Assembly: GCF_900100955.1 (NCBI RefSeq)
Contig: NZ_FNCC01000009.1
Coordinates: 186,001 to 250,000, forward strand
DNA: 64,000 bases
From: Lentzea fradiae
GTDB lineage: Bacteria; Actinomycetota; Actinomycetes; Mycobacteriales; Pseudonocardiaceae
Direction: 5' to 3'
Shown: positions 33,904 to 41,636 of the stretch, piece after piece
How positions within the stretch are numbered: the stretch's first letter is position 1
How the letters are laid out: every line of letters starts with the position of its first letter
Made by a program: the position numbers and the translations under genes
Notes under the pieces: generated by a model
The model's database searches: none
Seen by the model: the letters and a program-made list of their open reading frames with translations, nothing else
What the model was told of the DNA's origin: nothing

Positions 33904-34553
33904 TCCGCGTCCTCCTGGCAGACGACCAACCGCTGATCCGAGGCGGCTTCCGAGCCCTGCTGGAAGCAGAGGACGACATTGAGGTAGTGGCCGAGGCCGC
34001 AACCGGCACCCAAGCCGTGACAGAGGCCAGGCGCCACCTCCCGGACATAGCCCTGGTCGACATCCAAATGCCCGAGATGGACGGCATAGAGGCCACCCGC
34101 CAGATCGCGGCGGACCCGTCCCTGACGGGCACCCACGTGGTCATCCTGACCAACTACGGCCTGGACGAGTACGTCTTCCACGCCCTGAAAGCAGGCGCGG
34201 CGGGCTTCCTGGTCAAGGACGTCCTCCCCTCGGACTTCCTGCACGCGGTACGAGTAGCAGCCAGAGGCGACGCCCTGCTGGCTCCGTCGATCACCCGCAA
34301 GCTGATCGACCGCTACGTGACCACCCCGCCCCCAGCCAGCACGGGCGCGAACCACCTCACCACCCGCGAACAGGAAGCCGTCACCCTCGTAGCGCGCGGC
34401 CTGTCGAACGACGAGATCGCCACCCACATGGTCATCAGCCCCCTGACGGCGAAAACCCACGTGAACCGAGCGATGACCAAGCTGCACGCCCGAGACCGCG
34501 CCCAACTCGTCGTGTTCGCCTACGAGACGGGCTTGGTGGTCCCACGCGGGTAG
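33900..34553 (+). CDS. Response regulator, NarL/LuxR family
   Basis: The product is 217 residues. The receiver domain has the acidic pair in LADDQ, phospho-acceptor Asp54 in ALVDIQMPEMDG, Thr in ILTNYG and Lys in FLVKDVL. The C-terminal LuxR helix-turn-helix runs from LTTREQEAVTLVARGLSNDE to AKTHVNRAMTKL. Target genes are unknown; the DUF6223-like gene upstream is the closest candidate. Translation is coupled to the kinase. Confidence 0.94.
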   Translation: MIRVLLADDQPLIRGGFRALLEAEDDIEVVAEAATGTQAVTEARRHLPDIALVDIQMPEMDGIEATRQIAADPSLTGTHVVILTNYGLDEYVFHALKAGAAGFLVKDVLPSDFLHAVRVAARGDALLAPSITRKLIDRYVTTPPPASTGANHLTTREQEAVTLVARGLSNDEIATHMVISPLTAKTHVNRAMTKLHARDRAQLVVFAYETGLVVPRG

Positions 34554-34630
34554 ACTGGGACGTAGCCGCACAGGCACACCACGCAGGTGAGCCACCACAC
34601 AGATCAATTGCGAAACACTTCGGGCCCGGA

Positions 34631-34902
34631 TTCCGTTGTTCAGAGTGATCGGTGCGGTCGCGTCCCCCGGGCCTCACCCACAGCCTCAGCGGAAACCCGC
34701 CGAGCCGGAACCGCGCAGAGCCACTCGCCGAGAGGCGACCGCCGCCCCGATCTCTCCACACTCGCCCTCAGGCCGTCATTCTCCCCCGACGGGCGGCCTG
34801 AGGGCGTCCCGAGAACGTCCGCACACCACACACCCCCGGTGGTCCAGGACGTTCACCGATGCCCCCGGACTGCCATCCTCCCCCAGGCAGCACGGGGGCA
34901 TC
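34631..34902 (+). ncRNA. Structured RNA candidate, unit 1 (C-rich-loop hairpins)
   Basis: No convincing protein gene lies here. The region has a CGCC-GAGA-GGCG hairpin (34726-34737). Hairpin A has a perfect 13-base stem (34763-34775 with 34794-34806) and a loop containing CTCCCCC. Hairpin B has a 10-base outer stem (34858-34867 with 34893-34902), an inner CTGCC/GGCAG stem and a loop containing CCTCCCCC. Two hairpins with C-rich loops recall actinobacterial 6C RNA. The plus strand is favoured because the tetraloop is GNRA-type and the loops are C-rich only on this strand. The 5' end is uncertain. Confidence 0.5.
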
Positions 34903-35019
34903 CCCCTTGCTACTTACATTGGCACACAAAGGTTTTTCGCAAGGTTGCAGTGAGCACGCACACAGTTTCCCTTACGACACAACGACCTTGCTGAGCAGCC
35001 GAGACATCGACTCAGGGTT

Positions 35020-35045
35020 AACCCTTACGCCAAAAGGGTTTTCTT
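35020..35045 (+). terminator. Terminator-like hairpin between RNA units
   Basis: AACCCTT-ACGCCAA-AAGGGTT followed by TTCTT. It lies after unit 1 and before unit 2 and is one of the few intrinsic-terminator-like signals with a T tract in the window. Confidence 0.45.
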
Positions 35046-35091
35046 GGTGGTGACAGACCACACAGGCCAGCCGGAAACAGAACAGACACGC

Positions 35092-35285
35092 GTTCCGTTG
35101 AACAAGATGGTCGGTGCGGAACGAGTCCCCGGGCCCCACCTCACAGCCTTCGAGGAAGACCGTTCGGCTGGTACCTCGAAGTGCACACCGCCGAGAGGCG
35201 ACCGCCGCACCGACCACAAGCCCGCCCCCACGCTGCCGCTCTCCCCCGTGCAGCGCGGGGGCTTCCTCATTCAGGCGGAAACGCC
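35092..35285 (+). ncRNA. Structured RNA candidate, unit 2 (diverged duplicate of unit 1)
   Basis: TTCCGTTG at 34631 recurs at 35092, and hairpin A at 34763 recurs as hairpin C at 35224, both at an offset of 461 bases, so this is a tandem copy. CGCC-GAGA-GGCG recurs at 35189-35200. Hairpin C has a 13-position stem (35224-35236 with 35250-35262, one mismatch) and a CTCTCCCCC loop. A CTTCGAGG/CCTCGAAG stem and a GGCG-GAAA-CGCC tetraloop hairpin (35274-35285) are added here. Stem sequences differ from unit 1 while structure and loop are kept. The rest of the gap to 35487 shows nothing recognisable. Confidence 0.5.
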
Positions 35286-35487
35286 ACACACCACACGAGC
35301 GCGCCTCGGGCCATAACGAGCACACCCAGGTCCGGTAGCCGCCGGGTGCCTCAGATCCGGCGATGCGAAGCGAGCCGCCTGCTGCTGTGCGGCACAACCC
35401 AGCCCCGGCGGCGATGAACGCCACGCCCGGCCGTGGCGCGCCCCGGTCAGCCCAGGCACGGCCCAAGCTCGGTCAGCCCAGTCGCGC

Positions 35488-37482
35488 TCAAGCCACTCCG
35501 GCCGAAATCAGCATCTTCCACACCACCCCTTGGTCCACCACCTCAACGCCCAGCTTCTCGGCCTTGGTCAGCTTCCCAGCCCCCACACCTTCGCCGGTGA
35601 TCAACAAATCCGTACTGGCCGAAACAGAGGAAGCGGCGGTGGCCCCAGCCCGCTCACACATCTTCTGAAAAGTGGGCCGAGTGACCTTCTCCCCAGACCG
35701 CGGATCACTGATGGACCCGGTGATCACCACGGACTTCCCCTCCAACGGAGCCCCGGCCACCACGACAGGCGGAAGATCCTCCTCCCGGACATCAAGCGAG
35801 ACCCCGCGAGCGCGAAGCCGCTCGATCTCCGGCCGCAACCGCCCCAGATGCTGCGTCAAGGACTCGGCCACCTTCTGCCCGATGTCCTCCACCGCAACAA
35901 GCTTCTCCACCCCAGCGTCCGCCACGTCCTCCAACGACTTGAACCCGGCCCGGCAGAGACGAGCCGCCGTCCCCTCGGAAGCCATGGGGATGGACAGCCC
36001 GATCAGCGCCCGCCGCAACCCCACCGCCCGGCTGCGCTCGATCGACTCGATCATCCGCGTCGCGGACACCTCGCCGACGCGGTCGAACTCCAGCAGCCGT
36101 TCCTTGGTGAGGGTGTAGAAGTCGGACGGGTTGACCAGGTCGCCGGTCTCCGCGAGGCGTTCGATCCACACCTGGCCGATCGCGTCAATGTCCGCGGCGG
36201 CGCGGGAGGACCAGTGGATCAGGCGGCGCACGGTCTGGGCAGGGCAGACCGCGTTGGTGCAGAACAGCTCGCGGCTGTTGCCCTGCTCGGTCAGGGGCTG
36301 GGCGCACGACGGGCACGCGGTGGGCGGCACGATCTCGACCTCGGCGCCGGTGCGCTTCGACTCGTCGAGGACGCCCGCCACGAACGGGATGACGTCGCCC
36401 GCGCGGCGGACGAGGACCGTGTCGCCGATCTTGATGCCCCGCGCGCGGATGACCTCCTGGTTGGCCAGGGTGGCGCGGGTGACGGTGGTGCCGCCGACGA
36501 ACACCGGTTCCAGCCAGGCGACCGGGGCGATCTTGCCGGTCTTGCCGACGTCCCACTTCACGTCCAGCAGGACCGTCGTCTTCTCCTCGGCGGCGAACTT
36601 GTAGGCGATGGCGCCGCGCGGGGACGACGAGCGGGTGCCGGCGGCGGCGAACGCGTCCCGGTTCGCCAGGCGCAGCACCGCTCCGTCGAGGTCGTAGTCG
36701 AGGGAGTTGCGCGCGTTCTCGATGGCGCCGATCAGCTCCTGGGCCTCGGCGGCGGTGGTGCAGTGCCTCATCTCGGCCACGCTGAAGCCGAGCTTGCGCA
36801 GGCCCGCGTCCAGGTCGGAGTCGGCGCTCTCCGGCTCGGTCGTGAGGTCGAACGCGAAGAACTGCATGCGGCGGCCCTCGACGGCCTTCGGGTCCTTGGC
36901 GCGCAACGTGCCCGCGGCCGCGTTGCGCGGGTTGATCAACGGCTTGTCCGGGTGCGCCTTGTTGTACTCGTCGAACGTCGAGCGCAGCATCACGCACTCG
37001 CCGCGCACCTCGACGCGGCCGGGAGCGTCCACTTTGTCCGGCACGCCGTCGCACAACGCGCGGGTGAGGAACGTGACGTCGTCACCCGTGGTGCCGTCGC
37101 CCCGCGTGACCGCGCGCGCCAGCCTGCCGTTCTCGTACACCAGCGCGAGCGACAGGCCGTCGAGCTTGGGCATCACGACGACCGGCTGGCCGGGGAACCG
37201 CGCGAAGAACGACTCGACCTGCTCGGGCTTGTTCGCCTTCTCCAGCGACAGCATGGGTCGCGAATGCCGCACCGGCGCGTGCAGCACCGACGGCGCGCCC
37301 ACGTGGTCGAGCGGGTTGTCCTCCGGCGTCAGATCCGGGTGCTCGGCGACCAAGGCGCGGTACTCGTCCTCGATCGCGTCGTACTCGGCGTCCGCCACCA
37401 GCGGCTCGCCCTGGTAGTACGCGTCGCGCAGCTCCACGATCCGCGCGGCGAGCTCCTGAATCCGTTCCCCAGCAGCACTCAT
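35488..37482 (-). CDS. ligA: NAD-dependent DNA ligase
   Basis: The product is 664 residues from ATG 37482; a TTG ten codons upstream is less likely. The adenylation domain has Lys106 in MPKLDGLSL and the upstream SLEKANK. The OB fold is followed by a four-cysteine zinc finger (CPSCAQP, then FCTNAVCPAQ), helix-hairpin-helix repeats and a C-terminal BRCT domain (GKSVVITGSISDPRSG). It seals nicks using NAD+. It is not next to gatCAB or mnmA, which often flank the main actinobacterial ligA, so it might be a second copy. The 3' end faces the duplicated RNA region. Confidence 0.96.
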   Translation of the reverse strand: MSAAGERIQELAARIVELRDAYYQGEPLVADAEYDAIEDEYRALVAEHPDLTPEDNPLDHVGAPSVLHAPVRHSRPMLSLEKANKPEQVESFFARFPGQPVVVMPKLDGLSLALVYENGRLARAVTRGDGTTGDDVTFLTRALCDGVPDKVDAPGRVEVRGECVMLRSTFDEYNKAHPDKPLINPRNAAAGTLRAKDPKAVEGRRMQFFAFDLTTEPESADSDLDAGLRKLGFSVAEMRHCTTAAEAQELIGAIENARNSLDYDLDGAVLRLANRDAFAAAGTRSSSPRGAIAYKFAAEEKTTVLLDVKWDVGKTGKIAPVAWLEPVFVGGTTVTRATLANQEVIRARGIKIGDTVLVRRAGDVIPFVAGVLDESKRTGAEVEIVPPTACPSCAQPLTEQGNSRELFCTNAVCPAQTVRRLIHWSSRAAADIDAIGQVWIERLAETGDLVNPSDFYTLTKERLLEFDRVGEVSATRMIESIERSRAVGLRRALIGLSIPMASEGTAARLCRAGFKSLEDVADAGVEKLVAVEDIGQKVAESLTQHLGRLRPEIERLRARGVSLDVREEDLPPVVVAGAPLEGKSVVITGSISDPRSGEKVTRPTFQKMCERAGATAASSVSASTDLLITGEGVGAGKLTKAEKLGVEVVDQGVVWKMLISAGVA

Positions 37483-37557
37483 GACCGGGACGTTACCGGG
37501 CACCCCTGACAATTTTCGTGCAGTCGCGATCGAGCGGCGCTCAAGCCATCGGGTGAA

Positions 37558-37788
37558 TCAGTCCCGCGGTCCACGCAACGTCAGCACGACCCGCAGCACG
37601 TGCTCCACGGCGGCCGGGAACACCGCTCCGCGCAGCTCGTCGCGGTGCGCGAGGGTGAGCCCCGCGAACTCCAGCATCCGCTGCGGGCCCACCCGGCGCA
37701 CGACGAGCGCGGCGACCTCCTCCAGCTCCAGGCCGGGGTGGTCGAGGCGGGTCAGCGCGAACTCGACGAGCAGTTCCTCTTCGGTCAC
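37558..37788 (-). CDS. Small protein of unknown function
   Basis: The product is 76 residues from GTG 37788, with a strong GGAGG six bases upstream. It starts VTEEELLVEFALTRLDHPGL and is acidic at the N-terminus, then rich in Val, Leu and Arg, consistent with a small helical protein. A longer frame upstream lacks support. No family recognised. It lies upstream of ligA on the same strand and could be co-transcribed with it. Confidence 0.55.
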   Translation of the reverse strand: MTEEELLVEFALTRLDHPGLELEEVAALVVRRVGPQRMLEFAGLTLAHRDELRGAVFPAAVEHVLRVVLTLRGPRD

Positions 37789-38047
37789 CGGCCACCTCCG
37801 CGATCTGTCGGAATTCTCGCACCGGTAGGCGCCGGGAACGCGCGCCGCACCGATGATCCGCACCACGCTGTGCCGCAGGAAGAACGAGCTGCCCGCGGAG
37901 CCGGGCGCCCGGGACGAATCCTCCCGCCTCGGTCTGCCCGCTTTCAAGGTTCCGTGCGCCTCTTGGGCCGTTCACCACGCCCACACCGGCCGAACCGAGC
38001 AATTCGGTGCCGAAGGACGCTCGCGGTCCACTTCGGACCGCCGGTGG

Positions 38048-38422
38048 TCAGGGAGCGAGCATCCGCTTGAAGTCCGGGCACTCGACCAGCGGCTCGTGGG
38101 TGCAGACCGCGGCGTGGTCCAGGCTGTCGCGCATCCGGACCAGCCGCGCGATGTCCTCGTCGAGGCGCCGGGCCTTCGAGACGAGGTCCGCCCGCGTCAC
38201 CTCGTCCGCGGGACCGGCTCCCAGGAACCGGGCGATCTCCGCGACGGTGAACCCGGCCCGGCGGGCGCAGATGATCATCGTGAGCCGGGACAGCACCGAC
38301 GGGTCGTAGGTGCGGCGCAGCCCGTTGCGCCCGCTCGGCGTGAGCAGGCCCTTCTTCTCGTAGAACCGCAGGGCCGACGGTGCGAGCCCGGTCCTGCGCG
38401 CGACCTCGGCGATGTCCAGCAC
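38048..38422 (-). CDS. MerR-family transcriptional regulator
   Basis: The product is 124 residues. The winged helix at the start (LDIAEVARRTGLAPSALRFY, then EKKGLLTPSGR) has the MerR RFYE signature, followed by the dimerisation helix. The C-terminal AVCTHEPLVECPDF has two cysteines that could sense metal or redox state, but the SoxR iron-sulfur pattern is not present. It is divergent from an MBL-fold hydrolase, with a 20-base palindrome between them, so it probably controls that gene and itself. Confidence 0.9.
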   Translation of the reverse strand: MLDIAEVARRTGLAPSALRFYEKKGLLTPSGRNGLRRTYDPSVLSRLTMIICARRAGFTVAEIARFLGAGPADEVTRADLVSKARRLDEDIARLVRMRDSLDHAAVCTHEPLVECPDFKRMLAP

Positions 38423-38441
38423 ACCGCCGACGATAGCGCCC

Positions 38442-38472
38442 TTGACTTGAAGCGCGCTTCAAGTCGCACGAT
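38442..38472 (+). promoter_or_regulatory. MerR-type promoter and perfect 20-base operator
   Basis: -35 TTGACT (38442-38447) and -10-like CACGAT (38467-38472) are separated by 19 bases, the long spacer MerR activators need. The spacer contains ACTTGAAGCG-CGCTTCAAGT (38445-38464), a perfect palindrome. The ATG at 38481 follows 8 bases after the -10. Confidence 0.6.
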
Positions 38473-38480
38473 CACCCACC

Positions 38481-39275
38481 ATGCGGATCCACCACCTGAA
38501 CTGCGGTTCCATGCGCCGGATCGACCCGACCCACGACGGCCTGCCGAGCGCCCCTGCCGTGAACCACTGCCTGCTGGCCGAGACGGAGGACGGGCTCGTC
38601 CTCGTGGAGACGGGGCTCGGGCTCGGCAACGTCCTCGACCCCGCCGGCACGCTCGACGCGGCCTGGACGGCGATGGTCGAACCCGCCCTCGAAGAAGAAG
38701 AGACCGCCATCCGCCAGATCAAGCACCTGGGCTTCGACCCCGCCGACGTCCGCCACGTCCTCGTCACGCACCTCGACGTCGACCACTGCGGCGGACTGCC
38801 TGACTTCCCCCGCGCCACCGTCCACGTCCTGGCCGCCGAGCTGGACACCGCTCTGCGCGAGGCACCGAGCCACCGCTACCGCCCCGCCCACTGGGCGCAC
38901 GGTCCACAGTGGCGCACGTACGAGTCCACGAACGACAGTTGGTTCGGTCTCGACGCGATCCAACCGGCCGGGTTGCCGGAGGAGATCAAGCTCGTCCCGC
39001 TGGGCGGCCACTCCGCGGGCCACACGGGCGTGGCGGTGCACAACGGCGACAGGTGGCTTCTGCACTGCGGCGACGCCTACTACTACCACCGCGAACTGGA
39101 CGAAGCACCTGAAACGCACCCCGTGCTGGACATCGTGCAGACGCGGGCCGAGGTCGACCACGACCGCCGGATGAGCACTCAGGCCGCACTGCGCACCCTC
39201 GCCCGCGACCACTCCGCCGAGGTCACGCTCTTCAGCGCACACGACCCGTGGGAATTCGGCAGACTGGCGGGATGA
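38481..39275 (+). CDS. MBL-fold metallohydrolase, AHL-lactonase-like
   Basis: The product is 264 residues. The metal motif reads THLDVDHCGG (His97, Asp99, Asp101, His102); the usual second His is Asp, as in several lactonase-related subfamilies. Further ligands are in GGHSAGHTG and HCGDAYYYH. It may hydrolyse a lactone or a related ester. Transcription is probably leaderless from the MerR-controlled promoter. The substrate is unknown, and quorum-signal degradation is only one possibility. Confidence 0.87.
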   Translation: MRIHHLNCGSMRRIDPTHDGLPSAPAVNHCLLAETEDGLVLVETGLGLGNVLDPAGTLDAAWTAMVEPALEEEETAIRQIKHLGFDPADVRHVLVTHLDVDHCGGLPDFPRATVHVLAAELDTALREAPSHRYRPAHWAHGPQWRTYESTNDSWFGLDAIQPAGLPEEIKLVPLGGHSAGHTGVAVHNGDRWLLHCGDAYYYHRELDEAPETHPVLDIVQTRAEVDHDRRMSTQAALRTLARDHSAEVTLFSAHDPWEFGRLAG

Positions 39276-39296
39276 CGCGACCGAGGACGACCTGAC

Positions 39297-40148
39297 GTGC
39301 ACGCCGCCGGTCTGGTGCTGCACCCGAGACGGGACTCCGCCGCGGCCGTCGAGGCGGTGCTCGGCTGGGCGGCCCACCGGGGCGTCGAGATCCTCGGCAT
39401 CGCCGACGAGATCGACCGCCTGCGCTGCGAGGCCACCCCGGTCTCGGCGGAGGAGCTGGGCCGGCGGGCCGACCTGGTCGTGAGCCTCGGCGGGGACGGC
39501 ACGATGCTGCGCGCCATGCGCCTCGCCGACGGCCAGGACGCCCCGGTCCTCGGCGTGAACCTCGGCAAGCTCGGCTTCCTGGCCGAGGTCGACGTGCCGG
39601 ACCTGCCCGCGGCGCTGTCCGCGATCGACGCGCACGAGTACACCACCGAACCGCGCCTGGCCGTGGACGCGGTGTTCGGCGACCGGAAGGTGACGGCGTT
39701 CAACGACATCGCGGTCGTCCGCACGCCGGGCCGGGGCAGCGCACGCGTGGCCGTCCGGGTGGCGGGACAGCCGTTCGTCAGCTACTCCGCGGACGCCGTC
39801 ATCGTCGCCACCCCGACCGGGTCGACGGCGTACAGCTTCTCCGCGGGCGGGCCGATCACCAGCCCGTCCGTCGAGGCGCTGCTCGTCACCCCGGCCTCGC
39901 CGCACTCGGCCTACAGCCGGGGCGTCGTGCTGTCGGTGGACGACCGGGTGGACCTCGACCTGCTGCCGTCGAGCGGCGCGCTGGCCGTGGAGGTGGACGG
40001 GATGGTCGCCGGACACGTCGAGCCCGGTCAGCGGGTGTCGCTGCGGGGCAGGCCGGGCGCCGCCCGCGTGGTGCGGCTCGGGATGACGACGTTCTACCAG
40101 CGGGCCCGGCGCAAGCTGCGGCTCGCCGACTCGGCGGAGCTCGGGTGA
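39297..40148 (+). CDS. nadK: NAD kinase
   Basis: The product is 283 residues from GTG 39297. GGDGTM at 65-70 is the ATP-NAD kinase signature. NDIAVVR, TPTGSTAYSFSAGGPI and the VDG region near 242 complete the family. It makes NADP from NAD using ATP or polyphosphate. The main actinobacterial nadK usually lies between tlyA and recN; here it is next to a GNAT gene, so it might be a second copy. Confidence 0.93.
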   Translation: MHAAGLVLHPRRDSAAAVEAVLGWAAHRGVEILGIADEIDRLRCEATPVSAEELGRRADLVVSLGGDGTMLRAMRLADGQDAPVLGVNLGKLGFLAEVDVPDLPAALSAIDAHEYTTEPRLAVDAVFGDRKVTAFNDIAVVRTPGRGSARVAVRVAGQPFVSYSADAVIVATPTGSTAYSFSAGGPITSPSVEALLVTPASPHSAYSRGVVLSVDDRVDLDLLPSSGALAVEVDGMVAGHVEPGQRVSLRGRPGAARVVRLGMTTFYQRARRKLRLADSAELG

Positions 40149-40618
40149 GGCTCCGCCCGTGGACCGCGCAGGACGCGGCCTGGTACGCGGAGGCGACGAG
40201 GGACCCCGAGGCCCAGCGGTTCACCGCCGATCCGCCGGACCTCACCGAGGAGCGGGTCGCCGCCGCGATCGAGGCGTTGGCCGGCAACCCGGACGCCGCG
40301 TCGTTCTGCGTCGAGGACGCGGGTGAGCGCTGCGGCAACGTCGCCGTCGCGTTCGAGGACGGCGTCGGCCACGTGTCCTACCTGGTCGCGGCCCACGCGC
40401 GGGGACGCGGTCTCGGTACCGCGGCGCTGTCCGAGTTCGTGACGTGGATCTTCGCGCACCACCCGGTGACCGAACTGCGGCTGTGGACCCACCGCGACAA
40501 CACCGGCTCCCGCAAGGTCGCCGAACGCGCGGGGTTCGTCCGCGACCCGGCCCGCGACCAGGACCGCGAGGTCAAGGGCCGCACCTGGCCCACCGTCGCC
40601 TACCGGCTCGTCCACTGA
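40145..40618 (+). CDS. GNAT-family N-acetyltransferase
   Basis: The product is 157 residues from GTG 40145, overlapping the nadK stop (GTGA). The acetyl-CoA loop is ARGRGLGTAAL and the C-terminal segment TELRLWTHRDNTGSRKVAER matches the RimJ/RimL-type subgroup. The substrate is unknown; peptide or small-molecule amines are typical. Translation is coupled with nadK. Confidence 0.9.
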   Translation: MRLRPWTAQDAAWYAEATRDPEAQRFTADPPDLTEERVAAAIEALAGNPDAASFCVEDAGERCGNVAVAFEDGVGHVSYLVAAHARGRGLGTAALSEFVTWIFAHHPVTELRLWTHRDNTGSRKVAERAGFVRDPARDQDREVKGRTWPTVAYRLVH

Positions 40619-40688
40619 CCTCTCCAGCCGTGCTCGAGCGGCGCTTGCTCGGATGTCCGCGCCGAGCAACGGACGGGGGCACGAGGTC

Positions 40689-41636
40689 ATGGAGCTGAAC
40701 AGGCGAAGAGTGTTCGCGCTGGGAGCGGGAGCCGCGCTCGCGGCGAGCACCGGGACAGCGGCGGCACACGCGAAACCGGCGCACGCCGAGCCGGGGCTGC
40801 CCGGCTTCCAGCACAACCACACGCAGGTCAACGGGGTCCGCCTGCACTACGTCACGGGCGGCAGGGGCGAACCGCTCGTGCTGCTGCCGGGGTGGCCGCA
40901 GACGTGGTGGCTCTACCACAAGATCATGCCCGCGCTGGCCGAGCGGTTCCGCGTCATCGCGGTCGACCTGCGCGGCATGGGCGGGTCGGACAAGCCCGCG
41001 GGCGGCTTCGACAAGAAGACGATGGCCACGGACATCCACGAGCTCGTCCGCAAGCTCGGGTACCGGAAGGTCAACGTCGTCGGGCACGACCTGGGCAGCA
41101 TGGTCGCGTTCGCGTTCGCCGCCAACTTCCCGGAGGCGACGAAGAAGGTCGCCTTCATGGACGTCCTGCACCCGGACGAGAGCTTCTACCACATCCCGCT
41201 GCTGCCGCCGCCCGGCGTCTTCAGCGTCTGGTGGTTCGCGTTCAACCAGGTCATGGGGCTGCCGGAGCAGCTGCTGGCCGGGCGGTTCCGGTACCTGGCC
41301 GACTGGCTGTTCGCCAACACCGCGTTCACCCCGTCCGCCATCGACGAGCGGTCGCGGTCGATCTACGCGCGGGCCTACGACTCACCGGAGGCGATCCGCG
41401 CGAGCAACGGCTGGTACCAGGCGTTCCACCAGGACATCGCGGACGGCAAGACCTACGCGAAGCTCACGCCGCCGGTGCTCGGGCTCGCGTCGGTGTCGTC
41501 CTACGACCAGTTCCTGGGGACGCTCCCGGCCGTCGCGAACCAGTTCGAGGTCGTGCCGGTCGACGGGTCCGGCCACTGGCTCGCCGAGGAGCGGCCGGAC
41601 GTCGTCACGAGCGAGATCATCCGTTTCTTCGGCTGA
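40689..41636 (+). CDS. Tat-exported alpha/beta hydrolase, epoxide-hydrolase-like
   Basis: The product is 315 residues from ATG 40689. The N-terminus MELNRRRVFALGAGAALAAS is a twin-arginine signal with a following AHA cleavage region. The hydrolase core has LLPGWPQTWW (oxyanion HGxP-like motif), VIAVDLRGMGGSD, and VGHDLGSMVA with Asp as nucleophile. That, and DGSGHWLAEERP (His), place it in the epoxide hydrolase/haloalkane dehalogenase branch. Secreted detoxification or degradation of an ester or epoxide is likely. The last 20 bases overlap the convergent MFS gene. Confidence 0.9.
   Translation: MELNRRRVFALGAGAALAASTGTAAAHAKPAHAEPGLPGFQHNHTQVNGVRLHYVTGGRGEPLVLLPGWPQTWWLYHKIMPALAERFRVIAVDLRGMGGSDKPAGGFDKKTMATDIHELVRKLGYRKVNVVGHDLGSMVAFAFAANFPEATKKVAFMDVLHPDESFYHIPLLPPPGVFSVWWFAFNQVMGLPEQLLAGRFRYLADWLFANTAFTPSAIDERSRSIYARAYDSPEAIRASNGWYQAFHQDIADGKTYAKLTPPVLGLASVSSYDQFLGTLPAVANQFEVVPVDGSGHWLAEERPDVVTSEIIRFFG

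Noticed and set aside
34763..35262. Repeated C-rich hairpins as a CRISPR array
   Set aside because: Only three copies, stems differ in sequence, spacing is irregular and no cas genes are present.
34587..35466. Several short open frames on both strands in the ligA-upstream gap
   Set aside because: They lack ribosome sites, the two repeat copies do not keep a common reading frame, and structure fits RNA better than protein.
37482..37512. TTG start at 37512 for ligA
   Set aside because: ATG 37482 gives the usual LigA N-terminus; the added ten residues are not family-like.
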